Shown piece after piece: positions 1 through 6,379 of a stretch of DNA of 8,420 bases. The stretch's first letter is position 1; each line of letters opens with the position of its first letter. This DNA comes from an uncultured Verrucomicrobiota bacterium (lineage in GTDB: Bacteria; Verrucomicrobiota; Kiritimatiellia; RFP12; UBA1067): assembly GCA_946543025.1 (NCBI GenBank), contig CAMNLN010000144.1, forward strand, positions 1 through 8,420, read 5' to 3'. Both the position numbers and the translations under genes were made by a program. The notes under the pieces are model-generated. The model ran no database searches. It saw only the letters and a list, made by a program, of their open reading frames with translations, and was not told the origin of the DNA.

Positions 1-973
1 GCGCGTAGAGAATCCCGAAGAGGCAGTGAATGCCGCCGGAGGCGCGCTCGAGGCCGCGCCACGGCGGATTGGCCGGGCTTGCTCGGTAGACGCAAGTCGC
101 CTTTGCTAGCGTACGCGCCGTGAGGGGCAGGACGATGAGGGGAATCAGCCACGGAAGCGCCGGCGGCCGGTAGGCGTCCGCCAGGTGCACGGCGCACGTC
201 GTCAGGCAAAACAGGGACGGGACAAGATGCAGGATCCAGTAGAGGACGAGTGCGCCGAGCGGACCGAGGCGAGACGCGGTCGTCGTTATGCCGGCCGCCG
301 TGTCGGTGGCGATGTCGCGCATGTCGTTCCCGTGCATGATGACGGCCACGAGGCAGTTGATCGGCAAGGTGAGGAGCAGGAACTCCGCGCATGTGCGCGC
401 GAGCTGCATCTTGCCGTATGCCGGCAACAGGTCGGGCGGCGGCACGAGGCTCGGAACGGACGCGGCGTAGAAGCCGAAGCACTCGATCGATCCCATGAGG
501 AAAAAGACGAACGGAACGCCGAGGCCGCGGTACTTGAACTTGAAGCCCGTGGCGTAGTTGGTCGCGCCGAGAAAGCCGATTGCCGCCGCGAGGGCCACGC
601 CCCAGTTGAACGAGAGGGCGGCGGCGCGCCGGAAGACGAGCAGAGGTAGGCCGAGCGCGCAGGTGGCGGCCAGGCAACCCGCCGCTGCGAGGAACACCTG
701 CCTGGACGTCACGAGCCCGTCGCGCAGCTGCGGCGTGGTGACGACGGCGCCCTCCACGGCATCCACCCCCGACCGGTCGTCGCCCCACGTGTTGAGGAGG
801 TTGCATGCGATCTGGAGCGGAAGCGCCGCCACGAGGGCGAGGCACCAGCGCCCCCAGGAGAAGAGCGGATCGCGCCCGGCAAGCCCGATCGCGAAAAGGG
901 CCGGCACAAGCGTGGCCGTCACCGACCACGGGCGGCAGAGGAAGAACCAGGTCTTGACGCGGCTCGGGCTCAC
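1..973 (-). CDS. menA: MenA-type 1,4-dihydroxy-2-naphthoate polyprenyltransferase (3' end cut by window edge)
   Basis: A UbiA-superfamily membrane prenyltransferase, most like MenA, which attaches a polyprenyl tail to 1,4-dihydroxy-2-naphthoate in menaquinone synthesis. I translated 324 codons in the minus frame; no stop occurs before the left edge. The protein is strongly hydrophobic, with about eight or nine membrane segments. Support for MenA over other UbiA members comes from three places: an N-terminal TATLVPALFAIGLAG segment, KYRGLGVPFVFF near 147-158, and the second Asp motif GNDMRDIATDTAAG (215-228) followed by SRLG. The end (LERASGG, 308-314) matches the MenA C-terminus, so little is missing. 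The first Asp motif reads NLLNTWGDDRSGVD (58-71), with Thr where MenA normally has the first Asp. The start is GTG at 971-973, overlapping the stop of the upstream gene as GTGA; no Shine-Dalgarno is visible, so translation is probably coupled. Another UbiA-type prenyltransferase remains possible. Confidence 0.82.
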   Translation of the reverse strand, partial: MSPSRVKTWFFLCRPWSVTATLVPALFAIGLAGRDPLFSWGRWCLALVAALPLQIACNLLNTWGDDRSGVDAVEGAVVTTPQLRDGLVTSRQVFLAAAGCLAATCALGLPLLVFRRAAALSFNWGVALAAAIGFLGATNYATGFKFKYRGLGVPFVFFLMGSIECFGFYAASVPSLVPPPDLLPAYGKMQLARTCAEFLLLTLPINCLVAVIMHGNDMRDIATDTAAGITTTASRLGPLGALVLYWILHLVPSLFCLTTCAVHLADAYRPPALPWLIPLIVLPLTARTLAKATCVYRASPANPPWRGLERASGGIHCLFGILYA

Positions 974-1806
974 TGGATCGTGGAGCGCGTGGTCTTCGTC
1001 AACGCCTTCCACAGCTCGGTCGGCGTCTTGGCGGCCATGAGAAGGTCGCGGTTCGCCTTTTTGGCGAAGGCGTCCGTGAGGCCGGACATGAGACGCAGGT
1101 AGAACGCGCTGACGGCGACAGGGATGACGCTGAAGAAGATGAAGTTCACCTTCGTGCCGATGTCGTCGTAGGCGATGCCGTCCTTCGAGACGCCGAGCGC
1201 GATCGTCAGGCCGCCGCCCTCCACGCCGCGCACGTGCGGGAAGGCGAGGCCGTCGCCCATCGCCGTGGAGAGGATGCTCTCGCGTTCCATCGCCGCCGCC
1301 ACGAGCGCGTCGGCGTTCGAGACGAAGCGGTTGGCCACCATGGCGTCCGCGAGTTCGCGGATGGCGCCTTCGGGGGTGGTGGACTTCAGACCGCAGATCA
1401 TCAGCTCCTCGGCCGAGAAGCGGCTGATGCCCGTCTTGCGGGGCTCGCCGCGCGCTGGCGGCTCCACCGTGGAGCGCGGCGCGTCCTCGTCTTCGTTGAA
1501 GAGCATGCGCCCGCAGGACGAGCAAGTCTGGATCGTCTTTGCGAGGCGCACCTGCTGGACCTGGGAGATCGGAAGCCTCATGCCGCATACGGCGCAGCAG
1601 CCGTTGACCATCGGCGACATGACGATGTGGTCTTTCTTGTAGAGGCGCTGGTAGAGGGCCTTGGGCTGAGGCTCGAGCTTGTCCACGAGCGAGTCGATGG
1701 ACTGGTCGAGCGAGTCCATGTGCGAGCCGTCGCCGATGCGATGGTGCTCGTCGCGCGTAAGCACGAGTTCCTGAAGCTGGTTGAGGATGTTAAGCTGGCT
1801 TTTCAT
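970..1806 (-). CDS. C4 zinc ribbon fused to a PTS EIIA (fructose/Ntr-type) domain
   Basis: A predicted 278-residue cytoplasmic protein with two recognisable parts. Residues 1-60 form a short polar helical segment, followed by a four-cysteine zinc ribbon (CAVCG at 71-75, CSSCG at 95-99) with the RLPISQVQQVR spacing typical of the COG1579/zf-RING_7 family. After an acidic linker (104-125), residues 137-275 resemble the PTS EIIA type 2 domain, with the phospho-accepting His at 191 in GLAFPHVR. EIIA-Ntr-type proteins take phosphate from HPr/NPr and often act as regulators; no sugar-specific EIIB or EIIC is nearby, so a regulatory rather than transport role is inferred. The ATG at 1804-1806 lies 16 bp after the purH stop. 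A longer in-frame start at 1914 was rejected because its extra 36 residues are Pro/Ser-rich and overlap purH. No clear Shine-Dalgarno precedes the chosen start, which suggests coupled translation from purH. Confidence 0.8.
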   Translation of the reverse strand: MKSQLNILNQLQELVLTRDEHHRIGDGSHMDSLDQSIDSLVDKLEPQPKALYQRLYKKDHIVMSPMVNGCCAVCGMRLPISQVQQVRLAKTIQTCSSCGRMLFNEDEDAPRSTVEPPARGEPRKTGISRFSAEELMICGLKSTTPEGAIRELADAMVANRFVSNADALVAAAMERESILSTAMGDGLAFPHVRGVEGGGLTIALGVSKDGIAYDDIGTKVNFIFFSVIPVAVSAFYLRLMSGLTDAFAKKANRDLLMAAKTPTELWKALTKTTRSTIQ

Positions 1807-1822
1807 GAGATAGACCGGATGC

Positions 1823-2503
1823 TCAATGCTTGACGTAGGTGCCGTCGACTTCGGCCCACGGCGTGCGGGTGAAGAACTCGGAGATGGCGGTGTCGTACTG
1901 GGCGGTGTGGGCAAACGCCTTCTTCATCAGCTTGAAGCGCGTGTCGAGGCCGATCGTGCCGCCGTGGTCGGCCAGTTCGGTGGCGATGCTGCCGTAGTCG
2001 AGCGGGTCGGTGACGGAGGCCACGCGGAGGTAGTTCTTGGCGGAGGCGCGCACCATGCAGGGGCCGCCGATATCGATGTTCGTGCGCGCCATCTCGGGCG
2101 TGACGCCGGGCTTGGCCACGGTCTGCTGGAAAGGATAGAGGTTCACGACCACCATGTCGATCGGCTGGGCGGCGAGACGCTTGAGGTCGGCCTGATGGGC
2201 GTCGTTGTAGGTCTCGCTGAGGAGGCCGAGGTAGATCTTGAAGTCGAGCGTCTTCACGAGGCCGCCCTGCATCTCCGGCTGGCCGGTGTAGTCGCTCACG
2301 GCCACGAGCGTCTCGGACGCGGCGTCGCCCAGGATTTCCTTCACCTTCGCGTAGGTGCCGCCGGTGGAGTAGATCTTCACGCCGGGGCAGGCCTTCACGA
2401 GGGCGGGCACGAAGGCGTCGAGGCCGGTCTTGTCCGAAACGCTCATCAGCACGTGCCTCACGGCGACGCGCGAATCGATATCTTTTACGATGTTCAATGC
2501 CAT
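1823..2503 (-). CDS. purH: IMP cyclohydrolase, stand-alone N-terminal domain of PurH
   Basis: This 226-residue protein matches only the IMP cyclohydrolase (MGS-like) half of PurH, which closes FAICAR to IMP in the last step of purine synthesis. Visible motifs are SVSDK (21-25), STGGT (46-50), DYTGQPEM (71-78), VVNLYPF (119-125), NIDIGGPCMVR (142-152), AKN (155-157) and FAHTAQYD (197-204). Ordinary PurH is about 510-530 residues and continues into an AICAR formyltransferase domain; here a stop follows directly and the next gene is unrelated. The normally conserved KTLHPxxHGGIL segment reads KTLDFKIYLGLL (84-95), losing the histidines. The ATG at 2501-2503 has a good Shine-Dalgarno. It appears to be the first gene of a leftward operon. 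The formyltransferase step must be encoded elsewhere if the pathway is complete. The family is clear, but activity on the usual substrate is less certain given the altered segment. Confidence 0.88.
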   Translation of the reverse strand: MALNIVKDIDSRVAVRHVLMSVSDKTGLDAFVPALVKACPGVKIYSTGGTYAKVKEILGDAASETLVAVSDYTGQPEMQGGLVKTLDFKIYLGLLSETYNDAHQADLKRLAAQPIDMVVVNLYPFQQTVAKPGVTPEMARTNIDIGGPCMVRASAKNYLRVASVTDPLDYGSIATELADHGGTIGLDTRFKLMKKAFAHTAQYDTAISEFFTRTPWAEVDGTYVKH

Positions 2504-2508
2504 GGTTG

Positions 2509-2514
2509 TCTCCT
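2509..2514 (-). promoter_or_regulatory. Ribosome binding site of purH
   Basis: AGGAGA on the minus strand, five bases before the ATG of purH. It fixes the purH start at 2503 and contrasts with the two downstream genes of the same block, which lack a visible site. Confidence 0.8.
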
Positions 2515-2533
2515 GGGTTTGACTGCGGGGGAT

Positions 2534-2562
2534 AGTCTACCATATTTTCCTCTTTTTTGCCA
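2534..2562 (-). promoter_or_regulatory. Putative extended -10 promoter of purH operon
   Basis: On the minus strand TGG-TAGACT (2542 down to 2534) resembles an extended -10 element. The hexamer 17 bp upstream (TGGCAA, 2562-2557) is a poor -35, so recognition would rely on the TGn extension. The predicted transcription start is near 2527, giving a leader of about 24 bases with a Shine-Dalgarno. The same TGGTAnnnT form precedes the three plus-strand genes. Inferred from sequence only. Confidence 0.5.
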
Positions 2563-2565
2563 CCG

Positions 2566-2594
2566 TTGCGGCGGGCCATGTTTTATGGTAAAAT
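2566..2594 (+). promoter_or_regulatory. Putative sigma70-type promoter of asd
   Basis: TTGCGG (2566-2571), a 17-bp spacer and TAAAAT (2589-2594) with a TGG extension (2586-2588). The predicted transcription start is about 2601. Its -35 lies only 3 bp from the putative purH -35 on the opposite strand, making a back-to-back divergent promoter. Confidence 0.6.
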
Positions 2595-2609
2595 AACTGC
2601 CAATTTTAA

Positions 2610-2624
2610 GGGGCGACAGGCCCC
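2610..2624 (+). repeat. Short hairpin in the asd leader
   Basis: GGGGC (2610-2614), a five-base loop GACAG, and GCCCC (2620-2624) form a perfect 5-bp GC stem just after the predicted transcription start. It ends two bases before the Shine-Dalgarno and does not cover it. It may stabilise the message 5' end. It is too small for a known lysine riboswitch, and no such riboswitch is visible. Confidence 0.45.
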
Positions 2625-2626
2625 GT

Positions 2627-2631
2627 AAGGA
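2627..2631 (+). promoter_or_regulatory. Ribosome binding site of asd
   Basis: AAGGA, seven bases before the asd ATG. Supports the start at 2639. Confidence 0.7.
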
Positions 2632-2638
2632 CAACAAG

Positions 2639-3652
2639 ATGAGCAAGCAGTACAATGTCGGTCTCGTGGGCATCGGCGCCGTGGGCGCCGAGATGGTGAA
2701 GGTTCTCCGCCAGCGGAAGTTTCCCGCCAAGGCGATCCAGGTGTTCGCGAGCCGCGAACGCGACGAGGTGATCGCGGGCGAGACGTTCCACGTGCTGCCC
2801 ACCACGAAGGACAGCTTCAAGGGTCTCGACATCGTGCTGTTCGCGGGCGGCACGACGGCCTCCATCGAGTACAAGGACGCCGTGGTAGCCGCCGGCGCGA
2901 AGATGATCGACAACTCGCGCGCATTCCGGCAGGATCCCGACGTGCCGCTCGTGGTGCCGCAGGTGAACGCCGAGGACCTCGACTGGAACAAGGGCGTGAT
3001 CGCCAACCCGAACTGCACCACGGCAATCATGCTCGAGGCCGTCGCCCCCCTGCACAAGGCCAAGGGCTTGAAGCGCCTGATCGCCTCCACGTACCAGGCG
3101 GCGTCCGGCGCGGGCGCGGCCGGCATGGCCGAGCTGGAGGAGCAGATGCGCGAGATGGTGGCCGGCAAGCCCCTCACCGTGAAGGCGTTCGCCCACCAGC
3201 TCACGAACAACCTCATCCCCCACATCGACAAGTTCGACGAGACGAACTGGTACACGCTGGAGGAGCTGAAGATGCGCAACGAGGCGCGCAAGATGCTTCA
3301 CGCGCCCGACCTCCTGCTGAGCTGCACCTCGGTGCGCGTGCCCATCCCGCGCGCGCACTCCGAGTCGCTGAACCTCGAGTTCGAGCAGGACGTCACGCCC
3401 GAGGAGGCGCGCGCGATCCTCTCGGACGCGCCCGGCGTGAAGGTGGTGGACGATCCGCTGAACAACGTCTACCCGATGCCGCTCGACGCGACGGACAAGT
3501 ACGACGTGCTGGCCGGCCGCATCCGCCAGGACATCAGCCGCACCGACAAGAAGGGGCTCGACATGTTCGTGAGCGGCGACCAGCTGCTGCGCGGCGCCGC
3601 GCTGAACGCGGTGGAGATCGCCGAACACCTCGTCGCGCGCGGCCTCGTGTGA
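2639..3652 (+). CDS. asd: Aspartate-semialdehyde dehydrogenase
   Basis: Cytoplasmic enzyme that reduces L-aspartyl-4-phosphate to L-aspartate 4-semialdehyde with NADPH, the branch point to lysine/diaminopimelate, threonine and methionine. The 337-residue length is normal for the family. The N-terminal dinucleotide-binding fold has GIGAVG (11-16), followed by AGGTTAS (69-75) and DNSRAFR (91-97). The catalytic cysteine is Cys126 in NPNCTT. The substrate-binding half has the SGAGAAG loop (156-162), the Lys/Glu pair in KMRNE (211-215) and the catalytic His240 in RVPIPRAHSE. All expected key residues are present. The ATG at 2639 has a Shine-Dalgarno and a well-spaced promoter upstream. It is transcribed divergently from purH. 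The 80-bp gap to the next gene contains an inverted repeat and a new promoter, so asd is probably its own transcription unit. Confidence 0.96.
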   Translation: MSKQYNVGLVGIGAVGAEMVKVLRQRKFPAKAIQVFASRERDEVIAGETFHVLPTTKDSFKGLDIVLFAGGTTASIEYKDAVVAAGAKMIDNSRAFRQDPDVPLVVPQVNAEDLDWNKGVIANPNCTTAIMLEAVAPLHKAKGLKRLIASTYQAASGAGAAGMAELEEQMREMVAGKPLTVKAFAHQLTNNLIPHIDKFDETNWYTLEELKMRNEARKMLHAPDLLLSCTSVRVPIPRAHSESLNLEFEQDVTPEEARAILSDAPGVKVVDDPLNNVYPMPLDATDKYDVLAGRIRQDISRTDKKGLDMFVSGDQLLRGAALNAVEIAEHLVARGLV

Positions 3653-3665
3653 CGCCGCGCACGTG

Positions 3666-3694
3666 CCGCCGTCGATGTTGACGGCGGTTCCGCC
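3666..3694. repeat. Two overlapping inverted repeats between asd and the LamG gene
   Basis: The first is a perfect 8-bp inverted repeat: CCGCCGTC (3666-3673), a six-base loop, GACGGCGG (3680-3687). The second, GGCGGTTCCGCC (3683-3694), reuses the right arm of the first, so only one can form at a time. No T-run follows, so a classic intrinsic terminator for asd is not supported. The second palindrome sits wholly within the -35/-10 spacer region of the next promoter, a position suited to an operator. Function is inferred. Confidence 0.6.
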
Positions 3695-3706
3695 AAATGG
3701 TAGAAT
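3678..3706 (+). promoter_or_regulatory. Strong sigma70-type promoter of the LamG-protein gene
   Basis: TTGACG (3678-3683), a 17-bp spacer, and TAGAAT (3701-3706) with a TGG extension. This is the best promoter match in the window. The predicted start is near 3713, leaving a leader of about 20 bases that holds the Shine-Dalgarno. Confidence 0.7.
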
Positions 3707-3720
3707 GCGGGTGCATCTTG

Positions 3721-3727
3721 AAAGGAG
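3721..3727 (+). promoter_or_regulatory. Ribosome binding site that decides the LamG-protein start
   Basis: AAAGGAG, five bases before the ATG at 3733. An earlier in-frame ATG at 3697 overlaps the -10 box and would put 12 residues in front of the signal peptide, so 3733 is the start. Confidence 0.8.
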
Positions 3728-3732
3728 CACCC

Positions 3733-6372
3733 ATGCATGTTTTTCGCAACGTGGCATTTCTAGCCGCCTTGGCGACCGGGGCGGCGGCGTTCGGTTCCGT
3801 TCTTGACGAGGCGAAGTTCTGGTGGAAGTTCGACCAGGGCGGCGCGGACGGCGCGGTCGTCCAGACGAGCGAGATCCACGACTGCCGCGACGCCTCCGTC
3901 GGCGTGGCGTCGCAGACGAGCGGCCCGAGCGGCGGCCCGATCTGGACGAACACGACCGTGCGTCTCCCGTACTCCGGGAAGGAGGTCCAGTCCTCCGCAC
4001 TCAACATCCAGGTGATTACGAACACGAGCAGCCAGATACGGCCGTCGATGGCGAACATCGGCAACGGGCATGTCAACAGCGACACGTTGACGTTCTTCGC
4101 GCGCATCTGCCCGGGCGATACCCTCAATGACGGGGTGAACTACGTGGGAACGGACGAACGGTTCATCTACAACGACAATTTCGTTTGGGGCAGCACCAAG
4201 GCGAATTCCTACGGATACCTGCTCGGCCTCGTGCGGAGGAACGCGACCTCCTACTATCCGAAAATCTTCATCGGGCAGCTGCAGGACACGTTCAGCGGCA
4301 TCACGCTGGATGCCGGCAAGTGGTACGATCTCGCGTTCAGCGTGTCGATGGTCACGAACGTCACGACGACGACCGACGCGAACGACACGACGAGCGTCGT
4401 CCAGCGCGTGCTGTGCGTGGTGGCGGGCGAGAACGGGCTCTTCTACCAAACTTTGGACAATGCGTATCAACGGCAGGTTCCCTTCGCGGGCACGACAGGC
4501 CGTATCGGCGGACAGCAGTTCGTCAGCAGCTGGGTTACGAGCGTCGGCGGCAATAAGGTCGACGCCAAGGACTACAACGGGCTCATCCACGAGATGGCGC
4601 TGTGGGACCGGGCGCTGAACCTCGGCGAGATCCTCGACGTGTTCGGGCGGCCCGAGGCGCCGGAGGGGGGCGACGTCTTCACCGACGTGTTCCGCTGGTG
4701 GAAGTTCGACCGCGACCTCGACGGCGACGGCAAGGTGTCCGCGAGCGAGCTGCGCGACGTGCGGAAGTGGGGGACAGCCGCTGCGCCGGCGGCGGGCAAC
4801 CCGGAGGTCGAGTTCGTGACGGACGGCGGTCCGCTCATGTGGCGGAACATGTCCGTCCATAAGCCCGCGCGCGGCGAGACGGTTGCCGCCGACTGCCTGG
4901 TGATGGAGCCGGAATACCGAGAGAACGCAGATACATCTTTCGAGGTCTGGTGCCCGCACATACGGTTCAAGGATTCCACGGTGGTCGGCGACGCGACGTT
5001 CATGGCCCGCATCTGCCTCACGAAGGCATACGACTACTATCCGGGGTCGAAGAACTGTTACCTCTTCCAGGACAGTTTCAGCTACGGTTCCTCGACCACC
5101 ACCATGGGCGGTTACCTGGTGGGCATCGCTACGGCCGGGAACTCGACCACCAATTTCTATCCGCTTATCTACGGCGGACGAAATGTCGTTAGCGTCTCCT
5201 CGCTTGTCATCACCACCAACACCTGGTATGACATCGCCTACACGATTTCGACCCAGACGAACGGGCTGGATCGCTTGACGGTGACGGTCGCTGACGCCAC
5301 GCATGGCATCCGCCAATGGACCGGAACGATGCCAACCAGCCAGGCGCAGAAGACCGGCACGGTGCTGGCGCTGAACGGCGAGAACGATTTCCGCGACTGG
5401 ACCGTCTACAGGAAAGCCGACGGCACGATCCCGAACGTCAACGCCCTCAAGATATTCACGGGCGCGATCAACCAGATCGCCATCTGGAAGCGTGCGCTGT
5501 CCCTAGATGAAATCGCGGCGGCGTTCGGCTACCCGCGCGCGGCGTTCGGCGTGGGCGCGGCGGATGGAACGGCCGGCGAGTTCGGGGCGGCGTCCGAGGG
5601 CAGTTACGACTACACCGTGAGCGACACGTGGCACGACATGGCGGGTACGCTCGACGCGTCGCACCGTACGCTCACGCTCCGCTTTACGCCGCCGCCGAAC
5701 TGGAACGGGATGGACCAGGGGGTCCGCCTCGTGGTTGGGAATGTTGTTGGCTCCGAGGCAAGGGTGTCGCTTTCTGTAAACGGCGCGGGTTTCGGATCGA
5801 AGTCGGTGGCGACCGGCGACGACGTGTGGTGGATCGTGAAGGGCGGCGCCATACATGCGGGCGAGAACGTCGCCACGCTCACGCTGGGCGGCACGGGGTC
5901 GCTCGCGATCGACAAGCTCGAGATGCTCGGCTCGTGGGCGCTCGTCAGCGGCGGTGCCGGCGGTGAATTCAGCCATGAGGGTAATCCGCAGTGGAAGGAC
6001 TACTACGTGGGCGACCGCAACATGACGCACGTCACGCGCGCCGTGGTGAGCGAACACCCGTCCAACCGTCTCCACTTCTGGCTGCCGGCCGAGCTGGCGG
6101 AGAACTATCCGTTCGAATTCACGTTCATCCATTATAGCGGCGCTGCTGCGTTCACGATCAACGCGAACGGGGAAGAGGTGTTCAATGCCCCGACCGGCAT
6201 GGGCAACGGTCAGTCTCAGACGATTCAATTTGCCCCGGGCGCGCTAAAGGCTGGCTGGAACGTGATCGAGCCGCACTACCAGACGGGTGGCACCGGCGCA
6301 TGGTCCCAGTGGAGCCGCTACACACTCAAGATGCTCGGCCCGGAGCTGGGCACGTTCATCATGCTCCGCTAG
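3733..6372 (+). CDS. Secreted protein with two LamG-like domains and two C-terminal beta-rich modules
   Basis: An 879-residue exported protein of unknown exact role, probably glycan-binding. Residues 1-19 are a signal peptide (hydrophobic AFLAALATGAAA, cleavage likely after Ala19). Two homologous concanavalin A/LamG-like domains follow, about 28-315 and 320-602. Each opens with WWKFD (30-34, 322-326) and shares GGPxWxN, FxARIC, WYDxA and a closing LWDRALNLGEI or IWKRALSLDEI helix. The second contains a textbook EF-hand-type loop (Asp328, Asp330, Asp332, Glu339) that is degenerate in the first. Residues about 608-735 and 743-879 are two further modules, apparently related to each other (GEF start, xxGxNV turn, LKMLG/LEMLG near the end); they look like carbohydrate-binding-type beta sandwiches, but I cannot name the family. 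No catalytic motif, membrane anchor or PEP-CTERM-like tail is seen. It precedes a glycosidase gene by 42 bp, suggesting a shared polysaccharide target. Confidence 0.85.
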   Translation: MHVFRNVAFLAALATGAAAFGSVLDEAKFWWKFDQGGADGAVVQTSEIHDCRDASVGVASQTSGPSGGPIWTNTTVRLPYSGKEVQSSALNIQVITNTSSQIRPSMANIGNGHVNSDTLTFFARICPGDTLNDGVNYVGTDERFIYNDNFVWGSTKANSYGYLLGLVRRNATSYYPKIFIGQLQDTFSGITLDAGKWYDLAFSVSMVTNVTTTTDANDTTSVVQRVLCVVAGENGLFYQTLDNAYQRQVPFAGTTGRIGGQQFVSSWVTSVGGNKVDAKDYNGLIHEMALWDRALNLGEILDVFGRPEAPEGGDVFTDVFRWWKFDRDLDGDGKVSASELRDVRKWGTAAAPAAGNPEVEFVTDGGPLMWRNMSVHKPARGETVAADCLVMEPEYRENADTSFEVWCPHIRFKDSTVVGDATFMARICLTKAYDYYPGSKNCYLFQDSFSYGSSTTTMGGYLVGIATAGNSTTNFYPLIYGGRNVVSVSSLVITTNTWYDIAYTISTQTNGLDRLTVTVADATHGIRQWTGTMPTSQAQKTGTVLALNGENDFRDWTVYRKADGTIPNVNALKIFTGAINQIAIWKRALSLDEIAAAFGYPRAAFGVGAADGTAGEFGAASEGSYDYTVSDTWHDMAGTLDASHRTLTLRFTPPPNWNGMDQGVRLVVGNVVGSEARVSLSVNGAGFGSKSVATGDDVWWIVKGGAIHAGENVATLTLGGTGSLAIDKLEMLGSWALVSGGAGGEFSHEGNPQWKDYYVGDRNMTHVTRAVVSEHPSNRLHFWLPAELAENYPFEFTFIHYSGAAAFTINANGEEVFNAPTGMGNGQSQTIQFAPGALKAGWNVIEPHYQTGGTGAWSQWSRYTLKMLGPELGTFIMLR
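4702..4737 (+). other. Region encoding an EF-hand-like calcium-binding loop
   Basis: The lead-in FDR and the loop DLDGDGKVSASE fall at residues 325-339 of the LamG protein. Acidic side chains lie at loop positions 1, 3, 5 and 12, with Gly at 6 and Val at 8, the standard EF-hand or dockerin-like pattern. Calcium binding is inferred from the pattern. The loop itself begins with Asp328 at about 4714 and ends with Glu339 at about 4749. Confidence 0.6.
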
Positions 6373-6379
6373 TTTCCGC

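Noticed and set aside
1807..1914. In-frame upstream start that would lengthen the zinc ribbon-EIIA protein by 36 residues
   Set aside because: The extension is Pro/Ser-rich low complexity, overlaps the end of purH in another frame, and is absent from the family; the ATG at 1806 begins a typical helical N-terminus.
2601..2638. Lysine or other riboswitch in front of asd
   Set aside because: The predicted leader is about 38 bases with one 5-bp hairpin, too short for any known amino-acid riboswitch.
3666..3687. Intrinsic terminator after asd
   Set aside because: The stem is good, but no T-run follows and it overlaps the next promoter; listed only as an inverted repeat.
3697..3732. ATG at 3697 as start of the LamG protein
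   Set aside because: It overlaps the -10 box and lies before the predicted transcription start; the ATG at 3733 has a Shine-Dalgarno and opens directly into a signal peptide.
2606..4000. Long minus-strand open frame opposite asd
   Set aside because: It covers all of asd and two promoter regions, is rich in Arg/His/Val, and has no family signature.
4321..4329. TGGTACGAT inside the LamG gene, matching the promoter motif form
   Set aside because: It encodes the conserved Trp-Tyr-Asp of the domain and has no -35-like hexamer 17 bp upstream; treated as chance.
3760..5316. Long open frame on the minus strand opposite the LamG gene
   Set aside because: It is the antisense shadow of a GC-rich gene, Arg/Ala/Val/His-rich, with no recognisable motif and no ribosome site.
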